Positions 16,999 to 25,057 of a stretch of DNA of 64,000 bases are shown piece by piece. The stretch is taken from assembly GCA_016714025.1 (NCBI GenBank), contig JADJOB010000002.1:975501-1039500 (forward strand), read 5' to 3'. The position numbers were made by a program, and so were the translations under genes. Every line of letters starts with the position of its first letter. Positions within the stretch are counted from its first letter, which is position 1. This DNA is from Saprospiraceae bacterium. Its GTDB lineage: Bacteria > Bacteroidota > Bacteroidia > Chitinophagales > Saprospiraceae. The notes beneath the pieces are model-generated. The model was not told where the DNA came from. It was given only the letters and a program-made list of their open reading frames with translations, and ran no database searches.

Positions 16999-19900
16999 TT
17001 GTCAAGTTCACTATATCCGGCAAGAATCAGGTTTAACTTTGAATGGATACCTTTTTTGCGAAAGGGGTTCTTGGTAATTCTATTTATTTTCTTTGCAAAC
17101 TTTCTGCTCTTCGCACAAAATTCATCCTTGCGTTGTAAGCAAGTTCGGTCTTCGGGTCAAATAGTTTTAAATGATAGTTTTCTAATTGCTCCTTCCACAA
17201 TCCAAATTCAAACAGTTGGTGTCCTTGAAGAACAAATTAATTTCAATTTTCAAAGTGACAACAATTTGATATTGATTTCAAACCCGGACACTACAAAAAC
17301 AATTCAAATATGTTACCGGGTATTTCCAATCATTCCAAAGAAACAGTTTTATTTATTTGATACAGCGATTCGTCAAAATCCGCTCCGTCCTGATTACGCA
17401 AATCCGGAATATGTTGTTAAATCAAATGCTGATTGGTGGTCCAGTCCTGGTATAGATTATTCTGGAAATTTTACAAGAGGAATCAGTAGTGGCAACAATC
17501 AATCATTGGTATTAAATTCTAGTTTGAACCTGCAAATGAGTGGAGACCTTGGAGATGGATTTTCAATATTAGGAGCTATTTCTGATAACCAAATTCCCAT
17601 TCAACCGGAAGGAAATACCAGACAGATTCAGGAATTTGATAAATTGTTTATCCGTTTATCTAAAAATATGCAGCATCTAACTGCAGGGGATTTTGAAGTA
17701 AATCGACCTGCAGGTTATTTTATGAATTATTACAAAAAAAATAAAGGGGGCGTCTTAGAAACAAAGCACCAATTAAAATCCTGGGAGCTTCAGACTAAAT
17801 CTGCATTTGCTATTTCCAAAGGGAAATCAAACCGGCTAAGCCTTAAAACACAAAATGGAAATCAAGGTCCATATCGTTTGTATGGAATTAATAACGAGCA
17901 ATTTATTATCATGCTCGCATCCAGTGAAAAAGTATGGTTGGATGGTGAACTATTGGTGCGAGGAGAAGATGCAGATTATACAGTAGATTATAATTTAGCC
18001 GAGATTCGATTTTCAACGCGTCGAATCATTTCTGAAAACAGCCGCGTAATAATTGAATTTGAATATCTTGACCAAAATTATACCAGGAGTCTGGAAGTAA
18101 TACAGACTCAATTTCAGAATAAGAAATTCAAAACGTATTTTAACGTATTCAATGAACAAGATAGCAAACAACCTGCAATTGATTCTGACCTGGACTCATT
18201 AGATCGGGCTGCACTCAATGCAAGTGGAGATAATGTCAAATTAGCAGTTCGTTCCGGAATTCGCAAAGCAGGTTCAGGTTTTAATCTAAACAGAATTTAT
18301 TATCGCGAGCGGGACACGGTTATTAATATTCAAGGATCTCCAACAGCTTTTAAATACTTACTGTATGATCCAAATGCTGACAGCAGTGCGTTGCAAGTAG
18401 GTTTTTCCGAAGTGTTAAATGGACAAGGACATTATATTTTAAAACTAAGTACAGCAAATGGACGCGTATATGAATGGCGTGCACCGGACCCCCTTACTGG
18501 AAAATTGAATGGGAATTATGAACCGGTTATACCATTAATCGCTCCCAGGAGACAATTTATGGTAAATGCCGGATTGGAATGGCAAAGAAAACCCAATCAA
18601 AGCAGTGGAATAGAAATAGCCCTATCAGATCTGGATAAAAACAGAGTTTCGAGTTTACAGGATAATGATAATACGGGCATTGCTGTAAAAATGTATTCCG
18701 GTTTACCAATCTTGAGTTTACGTGATTCAAGCATCCAGTTTAAAAGCTTTATTAGTTATGAGTTAAATCATAAATACTTTAATCCAATCAATTCATACCG
18801 GAGCGTTGAGTTTGAAAGAGATTGGAATATTGGATCTCAAATAGGGACTACGGATCATTTACCCAAACTAAACATTACAGCCAACATTGGGAGGCATTTA
18901 GAATTAAATTTAGAACAGCAAAGATTGATTCGTTCAAATTTATATAAAGCGACTAAAAATGAGATTTCCGGTATTTGGCAGGATAGTACTTCTATGATTC
19001 GATTGAATTATAATTATTTAGTGAGTGAAGATTTAATTGAAAAAAGTAATTTTCAAAGACCCTCAATTGTGATTCAACGCAAATTTTTAAAAAGTTGGAA
19101 ATTCGCTGCTCAAGCAATCCGGGATAAAAATGAACGAATTTATTTGCAGAATGATTCTTTGTCTTCAAGCAGTTTCTTTTTTGATTCTTATGAAGCGTTG
19201 ATTGAAAATACGATTGCTACTAATTTTAAAGTAAGTCTTTCTGCAAAACACCGTTTGGATTATGTGGTAGATACCAATCAATTTTCTAAACTAGGTCGTG
19301 CAACAGAAGCTCTTTTGGAAAGTCAATGGGAACTAAAAAAGTTAGGTCGTTTAAATTTAAAATTGAGTGGACGAGACTTAAATTACTTTAATAAATCCCT
19401 GGATGATTCTTTAGGGAAATTGTATTTCCTTGGAAATGTGGATCATCAAATTCAATTTTTTAAAAAGGCTATTAGTTTAAAAAATTATTACGAATTGCAA
19501 AGTGGGGTCGAGCCAAGGCAGGAATATGTTTTTGAAGAAAAACGACCTGGTGAAGGAAATTTCATCTATATGGATTTTAACAAAGATGGAATCCGACAAA
19601 TTTATGAGTATGTGTACGCGCCTGAAATTGATACTGCCCGATTTGTTCGATTCCAACTCTTTAATTCGGAATATATACAGATTTATCAAGCTTCCTGGAA
19701 TAACTTTTTTACAATGGATGCAAGAAATTTATTTAGTAAGCCAACAGGTTTCTTAAAATTAATTTCAGGTATTTCATTTGAATCAGGAATTCGGTTTAGT
19801 TCCAAAGTTAATACCGATTCTAAAATTCAAAATAGGCTTGACCCAATTTATTTTATAAAAAAGAATCCGGACCTGGTTGCATATGTTGCATCCATTCAAC

Positions 19901-20526
19901 AAAACCTTTATTATAATAGAGCGCATCCGATTTATGAATTGCAGGCTGGTTATTTGTATAATGGACAACGGGTTTTGTTAACATCTGGAATGGATGAAAA
20001 AAAATTGTATAATCCCTATTTTAGAAGCAGGTGGAGTTTTTTTGGATTAATGGATTTAAAATTGGAGTATTTTTTTAAATCCGATGAAAAAGTAACCCAA
20101 TTTTATGTGGATCAAAATTACAAGATCGTATCAAATGGCATTTTGCCGGAGTTAGCGTTTCGATTTAGAAAGGATATTCGATTTAATTTAGGTGCAACAT
20201 TTAAAAGATCCATTGAGGAAATTCATCGACTGGAGAAAGCTTCAATTTTTGAAGCTAAAAATGGTTTTGCAATGTTTATTAATAATAAGTTGACCGTGCG
20301 GTCTGAATTAAAATATATTTCAATCCAATTTGAAGGAACAAAAGGAGGATTGGTGGAGTTTAATATGTTGGATAGTTATAAGGATGGCAATAATTTTAAC
20401 TGGGAAATCGGATTCGATTATAAAATCAGTTCCTTACTGCAATTACAATTAAACTATAATGGAAGGAAAGCTGCTGAAAATGAAGCTTTACATACCGGAA
20501 GGGTGCAGTTAAGAGCTAATTTTTAA
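16999..20526 (+). CDS. Giant outer-membrane beta-barrel surface protein, function unknown
   Basis: No ATG precedes the signal-peptide region. The frame opens at 16990, with TTG codons at 16999 and 17056. The TTG at 17056 would give Met-Arg-Lys followed by a long hydrophobic segment ending LLFAQ, an excellent signal peptide, so I prefer that start (about 1156 residues). The mature part is dominated by alternating beta strands and ends in VQLRANF with a terminal Phe, as in outer-membrane barrels. A segment near residues 295-355 (GPYRLYG, VWLDGELLVRGEDADYTVDYN, AEIRFSTRR) recurs in large surface proteins of Bacteroidota, including some SprA-like ones, but I cannot assign it to SprA. It follows crcB by 17 bases, in a likely operon with it. 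Confidence 0.65.
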   Translation: MSSSLYPARIRFNFEWIPFLRKGFLVILFIFFANFLLFAQNSSLRCKQVRSSGQIVLNDSFLIAPSTIQIQTVGVLEEQINFNFQSDNNLILISNPDTTKTIQICYRVFPIIPKKQFYLFDTAIRQNPLRPDYANPEYVVKSNADWWSSPGIDYSGNFTRGISSGNNQSLVLNSSLNLQMSGDLGDGFSILGAISDNQIPIQPEGNTRQIQEFDKLFIRLSKNMQHLTAGDFEVNRPAGYFMNYYKKNKGGVLETKHQLKSWELQTKSAFAISKGKSNRLSLKTQNGNQGPYRLYGINNEQFIIMLASSEKVWLDGELLVRGEDADYTVDYNLAEIRFSTRRIISENSRVIIEFEYLDQNYTRSLEVIQTQFQNKKFKTYFNVFNEQDSKQPAIDSDLDSLDRAALNASGDNVKLAVRSGIRKAGSGFNLNRIYYRERDTVINIQGSPTAFKYLLYDPNADSSALQVGFSEVLNGQGHYILKLSTANGRVYEWRAPDPLTGKLNGNYEPVIPLIAPRRQFMVNAGLEWQRKPNQSSGIEIALSDLDKNRVSSLQDNDNTGIAVKMYSGLPILSLRDSSIQFKSFISYELNHKYFNPINSYRSVEFERDWNIGSQIGTTDHLPKLNITANIGRHLELNLEQQRLIRSNLYKATKNEISGIWQDSTSMIRLNYNYLVSEDLIEKSNFQRPSIVIQRKFLKSWKFAAQAIRDKNERIYLQNDSLSSSSFFFDSYEALIENTIATNFKVSLSAKHRLDYVVDTNQFSKLGRATEALLESQWELKKLGRLNLKLSGRDLNYFNKSLDDSLGKLYFLGNVDHQIQFFKKAISLKNYYELQSGVEPRQEYVFEEKRPGEGNFIYMDFNKDGIRQIYEYVYAPEIDTARFVRFQLFNSEYIQIYQASWNNFFTMDARNLFSKPTGFLKLISGISFESGIRFSSKVNTDSKIQNRLDPIYFIKKNPDLVAYVASIQQNLYYNRAHPIYELQAGYLYNGQRVLLTSGMDEKKLYNPYFRSRWSFFGLMDLKLEYFFKSDEKVTQFYVDQNYKIVSNGILPELAFRFRKDIRFNLGATFKRSIEEIHRLEKASIFEAKNGFAMFINNKLTVRSELKYISIQFEGTKGGLVEFNMLDSYKDGNNFNWEIGFDYKISSLLQLQLNYNGRKAAENEALHTGRVQLRANF

Positions 20527-20721
20527 CTAAATCGATTGGACTTGCCTTGTTTAGAATATTAAATAGAACTCTAAAAATTTCTAAATCAAGGCTTACGATT
20601 TTCAAGAAAACCTGGTTTACTGCTGTAAATGAGCTGTTTAAGCCAATTTGCACTAAAATGGTGTAGCAATTTTTTGAGATTACCTTAAGATTTTGCTAAG
20701 ACTTTTGTAGTTCTGAATGTT

Positions 20722-20729
20722 TAAATTTG
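20722..20729 (+). promoter_or_regulatory. -7 promoter box upstream of the MoxR gene
   Basis: TAAATTTG lies 19 bases before the ATG at 20749 in a 222-base spacer that holds nothing else I recognise. TTTG occurs 14 bases upstream of the box, shorter than the usual spacing. Confidence 0.5.
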
Positions 20730-20748
20730 CGACTCTTTAAAATATAAC

Positions 20749-21711
20749 ATGATGTATAGTTCGGATGTAGAAGGAATGAATGCCCTGGCACAAGCCTATA
20801 AAGATTTAAAATTAGAGATCGGAAAAGTAATTGTTGGGCAAGAAGAAGTGGTTCAGGCTAGCTTAATTTCTTTGTTTAGCAATGGCCATAGTTTATTGGT
20901 CGGGGTTCCGGGATTGGCGAAAACGTTATTGATTAACACCATTTCAGAAGTTTTGGATCTCAGCTTTAAAAGAGTTCAATTTACACCTGATTTAATGCCC
21001 TCGGATATTACCGGTTCGGAAATATTGGATGAAGAGCGAAAATTTAAGTTTAATAAAGGTCCCATATTTGCAAATATTGTTTTGGCTGATGAAATCAACC
21101 GGACTCCACCTAAAACACAATCAGCCTTATTAGAGGCTATGCAAGAGCGAAATATTACCGTCAGTGGTGTAAAGCACAGTCTCCCAAATCCTTTTTTTGT
21201 TTTAGCAACTCAGAATCCAATTGAACAGGAAGGGACTTATCCTTTGCCTGAAGCACAGCTGGACCGATTTATGTTTAATATCTTATTGGATTACCCATCG
21301 TATGAGGAGGAAGTACAAGTGGTAAAACAAACCACTTCAGATCAAGCAGTTCAATTAAAAAGCATCATTACATCAAATCAAATATTAGAATTCCAAAGAT
21401 TAATTAAAAAAATTCCAATAGCAGACAATGTCTTAGAATATGCTGTATCCCTGGTTTCAAGAACTCGACCTTCAAGTTCGAATACAATAAAAGAAGTAAA
21501 TCAATACGTAAGTTGGGGTGCTGGCCCTCGTGCTTCGCAATATTTAGTACTGGGAGCTAAATGTCATGCTGCTCTGAAAGGTAAATTTTCTCCAGACATC
21601 GAAGATGTTAAAGCAATTTCAGCTTTGGTATTGCGCCACCGGATTGTACTAAATTATAAAGCAGAAGCAGATGGTCTTAAAATAGATCAGTTTATTCAAA
21701 CCCTGTTATAG
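20749..21711 (+). CDS. MoxR-family AAA+ ATPase
   Basis: The 320-residue ATPase has Walker A GVPGLAKT (52-59), Walker B VLADEIN (111-117) followed by RTPPKTQSALLEAMQE, and the sensor region ATQNPIEQEGTYPLPEAQLDRF. The C-terminal lid ends in the usual ALVLRHRIVLNY segment. MoxR ATPases are chaperone-like and usually sit in operons with DUF58 and von Willebrand A-domain proteins. None of these partners is adjacent here, as the next genes are convergent cyclophilins. ATG codons at 20749 and 20752 are both possible starts. Confidence 0.92.
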   Translation: MMYSSDVEGMNALAQAYKDLKLEIGKVIVGQEEVVQASLISLFSNGHSLLVGVPGLAKTLLINTISEVLDLSFKRVQFTPDLMPSDITGSEILDEERKFKFNKGPIFANIVLADEINRTPPKTQSALLEAMQERNITVSGVKHSLPNPFFVLATQNPIEQEGTYPLPEAQLDRFMFNILLDYPSYEEEVQVVKQTTSDQAVQLKSIITSNQILEFQRLIKKIPIADNVLEYAVSLVSRTRPSSSNTIKEVNQYVSWGAGPRASQYLVLGAKCHAALKGKFSPDIEDVKAISALVLRHRIVLNYKAEADGLKIDQFIQTLL

Positions 21712-21717
21712 GTTTGA

Positions 21718-22611
21718 TTAATGTAATGAACGGATTTTCATGGTGACATTTTGTGAAGGTCTGTCACCGCGTTCTGTTTTAACAGAAGCAATTTTATCAA
21801 TTACATCGAGTCCTTCAACAATTTCTCCAAAAACGGTATATTCCATATCAAGAAAGGGAGTGCCACCCAATGTTTTATAAGCATTACGTTGTTCTTCTGA
21901 ATATTTAATTCCTTTACGATCTTCCATTTGATTTAATGCTTGATCAGTTTGAAGACTGCCCTGAACAATGTAAAATTGTGAACCTGAAGATTCTTTTTTT
22001 GGATTAACCTGATCGCCGGTTCTGGCAGCGGCGATGGCTCCTTTTTTATGGATGCAAGCTCTATTAAATTCTGCCGGAATCGTAAAACCAGGTCCACCAC
22101 TTCCAAGCATGGTCCCAGGTTCTGAATTTCGGGATTGAGGGTCTCCTCCCTGAATCATAAAACCATTGATGACCCTATGAAAAAGCAAATCATTATAATA
22201 TCCCTGTTCGGCATGCTTATTAAAATTATCCCGGTGTAAAGGCGTTTGATCATATAATTTTGCAATCATCGAGCCCATAGAGGTTTCGATTAATACATAA
22301 CAACCATCAGGAGGTAACACTTCAATTTTTTGTTGCATTTGATTCACTTTTTTACCATGATATGATTTAAGAACAACCTGGTAAATACCAGATTTTGTGT
22401 ATAAATGTTTAGGATTTTTTTCAGTTGAACGAGTGCCATCTCCAAAATCCCATTCCCAACGGTCGGATTCACCTGAACTATTAATAAATAGGGCTTTAGC
22501 AGGTAACTTCACCTGATTTCCTTCTAAAGAAAATCGTGTGTTTGAATTAGAACAGGAATTGCAATATACTGCAATTGAAATAAGCATTAAAAATCGGTTC
22601 ATAGGGGTCAA
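21718..22611 (-). CDS. PKD-domain / cyclophilin-type peptidyl-prolyl isomerase fusion lipoprotein
   Basis: The 297-residue protein starts with a signal ending YCNSC, a lipobox-like site. Residues about 35-98 form a PKD domain (RWEWDFGDGTRSTEKNPKHLY, then GIYQVVLKSY). Residues about 105-297 form a cyclophilin domain (FHRVINGFMIQGGDP, SSGSQFYIVQG, FLDMEYTVFGEIVEGLDVID). Cyclophilins isomerise X-Pro bonds, and the lipobox suggests action in the periplasm or at the envelope. The canonical ATG is preceded in frame by another Met three codons earlier. It follows the second cyclophilin gene by 10 bases in the same operon. Confidence 0.88.
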   Translation of the reverse strand: MTPMNRFLMLISIAVYCNSCSNSNTRFSLEGNQVKLPAKALFINSSGESDRWEWDFGDGTRSTEKNPKHLYTKSGIYQVVLKSYHGKKVNQMQQKIEVLPPDGCYVLIETSMGSMIAKLYDQTPLHRDNFNKHAEQGYYNDLLFHRVINGFMIQGGDPQSRNSEPGTMLGSGGPGFTIPAEFNRACIHKKGAIAAARTGDQVNPKKESSGSQFYIVQGSLQTDQALNQMEDRKGIKYSEEQRNAYKTLGGTPFLDMEYTVFGEIVEGLDVIDKIASVKTERGDRPSQNVTMKIRSLH

Positions 22612-22621
22612 TTTGGGAATA

Positions 22622-23287
22622 TTACTGAATGCTGATTTTCATCGGAATGTCAGCCATGGGGCGATTTGCGGCATTGCATTCAACGGCTGTAATTTTATCA
22701 ATTACTTCTAGACCTTCAAATACTTCTCCAAAAACAGTATAGCCACCATCTAAAAAAGGTGTGCCACCAATTTTTGCATATTTTTCCAAATCAGCCTGAC
22801 TGTATAAAATATTTTTACCTGCGGTCATAATCGATATATTATTTGCATCTGCGGGTTGGCCTTGTACAATATAAAATTGAGAACCTGAGGATTCCTTTTT
22901 GGGGTTGACTGCATCTCCTAAACGAGCCGCCGCCAAAGCTCCTTTAAAATGAAATTTTCCAATTTCAGCAGGAATGGTATAGCCTGGACCGCCATTTCCA
23001 AGCATCATGCCAGCAGCTGCTTTTTTAGATTCCGGATCGCCTCCTTGTATCATAAAATTAGGGATGACACGATGAAAGAGCGTTCCATCGTAATAACCTT
23101 CTTTAACCAATTTAATCATATTGGCTTTATGTTTTGGCGTGCTGTCAAACAAACGCGCTTTCATTTTTCCCATCGGAGTTTCAATTATTATAATCGTTTC
23201 CTGAGAACGACTGCATGCACTTAAACTAAAAAGAGCAAGCAAGAAAAATAACATTCTAAAATTCATATTTTTAATTGTTAAATTCAT
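22622..23287 (-). CDS. Cyclophilin-type peptidyl-prolyl isomerase lipoprotein
   Basis: A 221-residue protein with lipobox LSACS near residue 25 and a single cyclophilin domain (GTLFHRVIPNFMIQGGDP; SSGSQFYIVQGQ; FLDGGYTVFGEVFEGLEVID). The catalytic FHR...Q pattern is intact. It is closely similar to the downstream PKD-cyclophilin, including the shared insertion before GGTPFLD, so the pair probably arose by duplication. Its start overlaps the upstream small gene by 17 bases. Confidence 0.92.
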   Translation of the reverse strand: MNLTIKNMNFRMLFFLLALFSLSACSRSQETIIIIETPMGKMKARLFDSTPKHKANMIKLVKEGYYDGTLFHRVIPNFMIQGGDPESKKAAAGMMLGNGGPGYTIPAEIGKFHFKGALAAARLGDAVNPKKESSGSQFYIVQGQPADANNISIMTAGKNILYSQADLEKYAKIGGTPFLDGGYTVFGEVFEGLEVIDKITAVECNAANRPMADIPMKISIQ

Positions 23288-23636
23288 TTGGAAATTCTGT
23301 TTTAAAATAATTGATTACTTTTTCTTTTAAATAATTTTCTTGTTCAGTTGCTCCCTTCAAAGTAAATGGTTTTAACATTTGATAATGTGGCCAACCATCC
23401 TGATCCGTTCCTTTAAATTCATAAAAGCCATCAATACTTAAAAGGCGGCATGACGCAATATGCATCAAATCTGTTTTCTCTTCTTTGGTAAAACGTCCCT
23501 GTTTGACAAGTCCTAATTCCTGAATGCCAATTAATAACAATACAATATTTAAATCCGGCAAGGCAGTTTTTTCAAATTTGTCCTTAACAAAATGACGAAT
23601 ACGCAACCACTCAAATTCAAGTTCCCATACTTCCAT
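23271..23636 (-). CDS. Conserved small cytoplasmic protein of unknown function
   Basis: I prefer the ATG at 23636 (MEVWELEFEWL, 121 residues) to the upstream one at 23645, because the -7 box TAATTTTG at 23643-23650 overlaps the longer version. The protein has no signal peptide, no membrane segment and no motif I recognise. It looks alpha/beta and mildly acidic, and Trp-rich at the N-terminus. It overlaps the first cyclophilin by 17 bases, so it is translated from the same mRNA. Confidence 0.65.
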   Translation of the reverse strand: MEVWELEFEWLRIRHFVKDKFEKTALPDLNIVLLLIGIQELGLVKQGRFTKEEKTDLMHIASCRLLSIDGFYEFKGTDQDGWPHYQMLKPFTLKGATEQENYLKEKVINYFKTEFPNEFNN

Positions 23637-23642
23637 GGACCG

Positions 23643-23650
23643 CAAAATTA
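23643..23650 (-). promoter_or_regulatory. -7 promoter box, start codon 6 bases downstream
   Basis: The minus strand reads TAATTTTG, then CGGTCC, then ATG. The short distance suggests a leaderless transcript for the small gene and the two cyclophilins. Confidence 0.45.
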
Positions 23651-23836
23651 ATAATATCTAAGCGTGTCATATATATAAATAAATTATAATATGAAAAATA
23701 AATAGCTAATTTGTTGAAAATCAATAAAATAAATTGTTTTTTAAGCAATATTTATCATCATCTGGCCTGTTATTGAACGAAATCCCAGCTTTTTATATAT
23801 ATTTTTTAGAGAACTTAATTGCTAAAACCAACTGGT

Positions 23837-25051
23837 TTATTCTTCTCTGAAAATGGGTAAAATTTCATAGACTTTCTTCGTGGGGAGCAAGGAAGCCAAC
23901 AATCCGATTCCAAAAACAGTAAAACTGACCAGAATAAAATCAATCAGGCGAAGTTGGATTGGATAGCTATCTATAATAAATTCATCCGGAACACCGATTA
24001 ATCCATAATTTTTTTGAAGCCAATAAAATATAAGTGCAAACATAAACCCCAGCACTAAGCCAATGCCACAAATAAGAATTCCTAAATTTAAAAAGACTTG
24101 CCGGAGTGATTTATTTGACATTCCCATTGATTTTAAAATAGAAATATCAATTCGTTTTTCCAGGACGATCATCCATAGCGTCCCGACAATTGTAAAGGAG
24201 ACTAATAATAGCGTCAAACAAAATAAAGAATAAAATAGCCATTTTTCAAGGCGCATAATTTTAAGGAAAGCCTCATCTTGTTTATAACGGTCCTTAATTA
24301 TAAAGTCAGAACCGAAAATCATTTCAATTTGATGAATGAGGGTCCCAGGCTCATAGGATGGATTTAATTTAAGTTCAATCGAACTCAACTGGTCTGCTTT
24401 ACCTGTAATTTGTCGAACCCCTTGAATGCTCGTGATTATAGTTGAAAAATCGCTTTCCTGGAGAAATGAATACACGGACTGAGCTTGTAATGGAAAACGT
24501 TTTAATGCATTGTTCAGATCAGACGTCTCATTATGATCTGGAATAAACACCCTGATAAATTCTTGAAAATTGTCAAGGTCAACACCCAGTTTATTTCGAA
24601 TGCCTAAACCTAAATTTGCTAATGGGCGTTGTTCGTTTTCGATTTTAAAACTACCTTCCAGAATTGCTTCGTGAACCGAACAAACTGTAACATAATTGGA
24701 ATCTACTCCTTTTAATACGCCGAATTCCTGAGCCTCTGCATATTGAAACATTGCAATTTCTTCCAATGTTTTAGTATATCTTAAGATTCCAGGTACTTGT
24801 GTCAGTTGAAATAATTTAGCACTGTCTTCTTTAAATGTTTTGCCTTGTTTTATTTCAATTTTTACATCCGGATTGTATTTACTAAACATTCCAGATAAAA
24901 GCTCTTCGAATCCATTAAAAACGGATAGAACCAAAATCAATGCAGCAGTACCAACGGCAATTCCAATTATAGAAATACCGGTAATCCAATGAATTGCCTG
25001 GGAGGATTTTCTGGAAAACAAATAGCGAACTGCAATTTTTAAACTAAGCAT
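23837..25051 (-). CDS. ABC transporter permease, LolC/LolE (FtsX) type
   Basis: The 404-residue protein has one N-terminal transmembrane helix (about 22-45), a large periplasmic domain (about 46-275) and three C-terminal helices (about 276-300, 322-345, 370-395), the MacB/LolCE topology. The start LKIAVRYLFSRKSSQAIHWITGISIIGIAVGTAAL is typical of LolC/E. Such permeases detach lipoproteins from the inner membrane with a LolD ATPase and LolA; neither is adjacent. It is the last gene of a four-gene operon, 6 bases after the GH3 gene. Confidence 0.85.
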   Translation of the reverse strand: MLSLKIAVRYLFSRKSSQAIHWITGISIIGIAVGTAALILVLSVFNGFEELLSGMFSKYNPDVKIEIKQGKTFKEDSAKLFQLTQVPGILRYTKTLEEIAMFQYAEAQEFGVLKGVDSNYVTVCSVHEAILEGSFKIENEQRPLANLGLGIRNKLGVDLDNFQEFIRVFIPDHNETSDLNNALKRFPLQAQSVYSFLQESDFSTIITSIQGVRQITGKADQLSSIELKLNPSYEPGTLIHQIEMIFGSDFIIKDRYKQDEAFLKIMRLEKWLFYSLFCLTLLLVSFTIVGTLWMIVLEKRIDISILKSMGMSNKSLRQVFLNLGILICGIGLVLGFMFALIFYWLQKNYGLIGVPDEFIIDSYPIQLRLIDFILVSFTVFGIGLLASLLPTKKVYEILPIFREE

Positions 25052-25057
25052 CTTACT

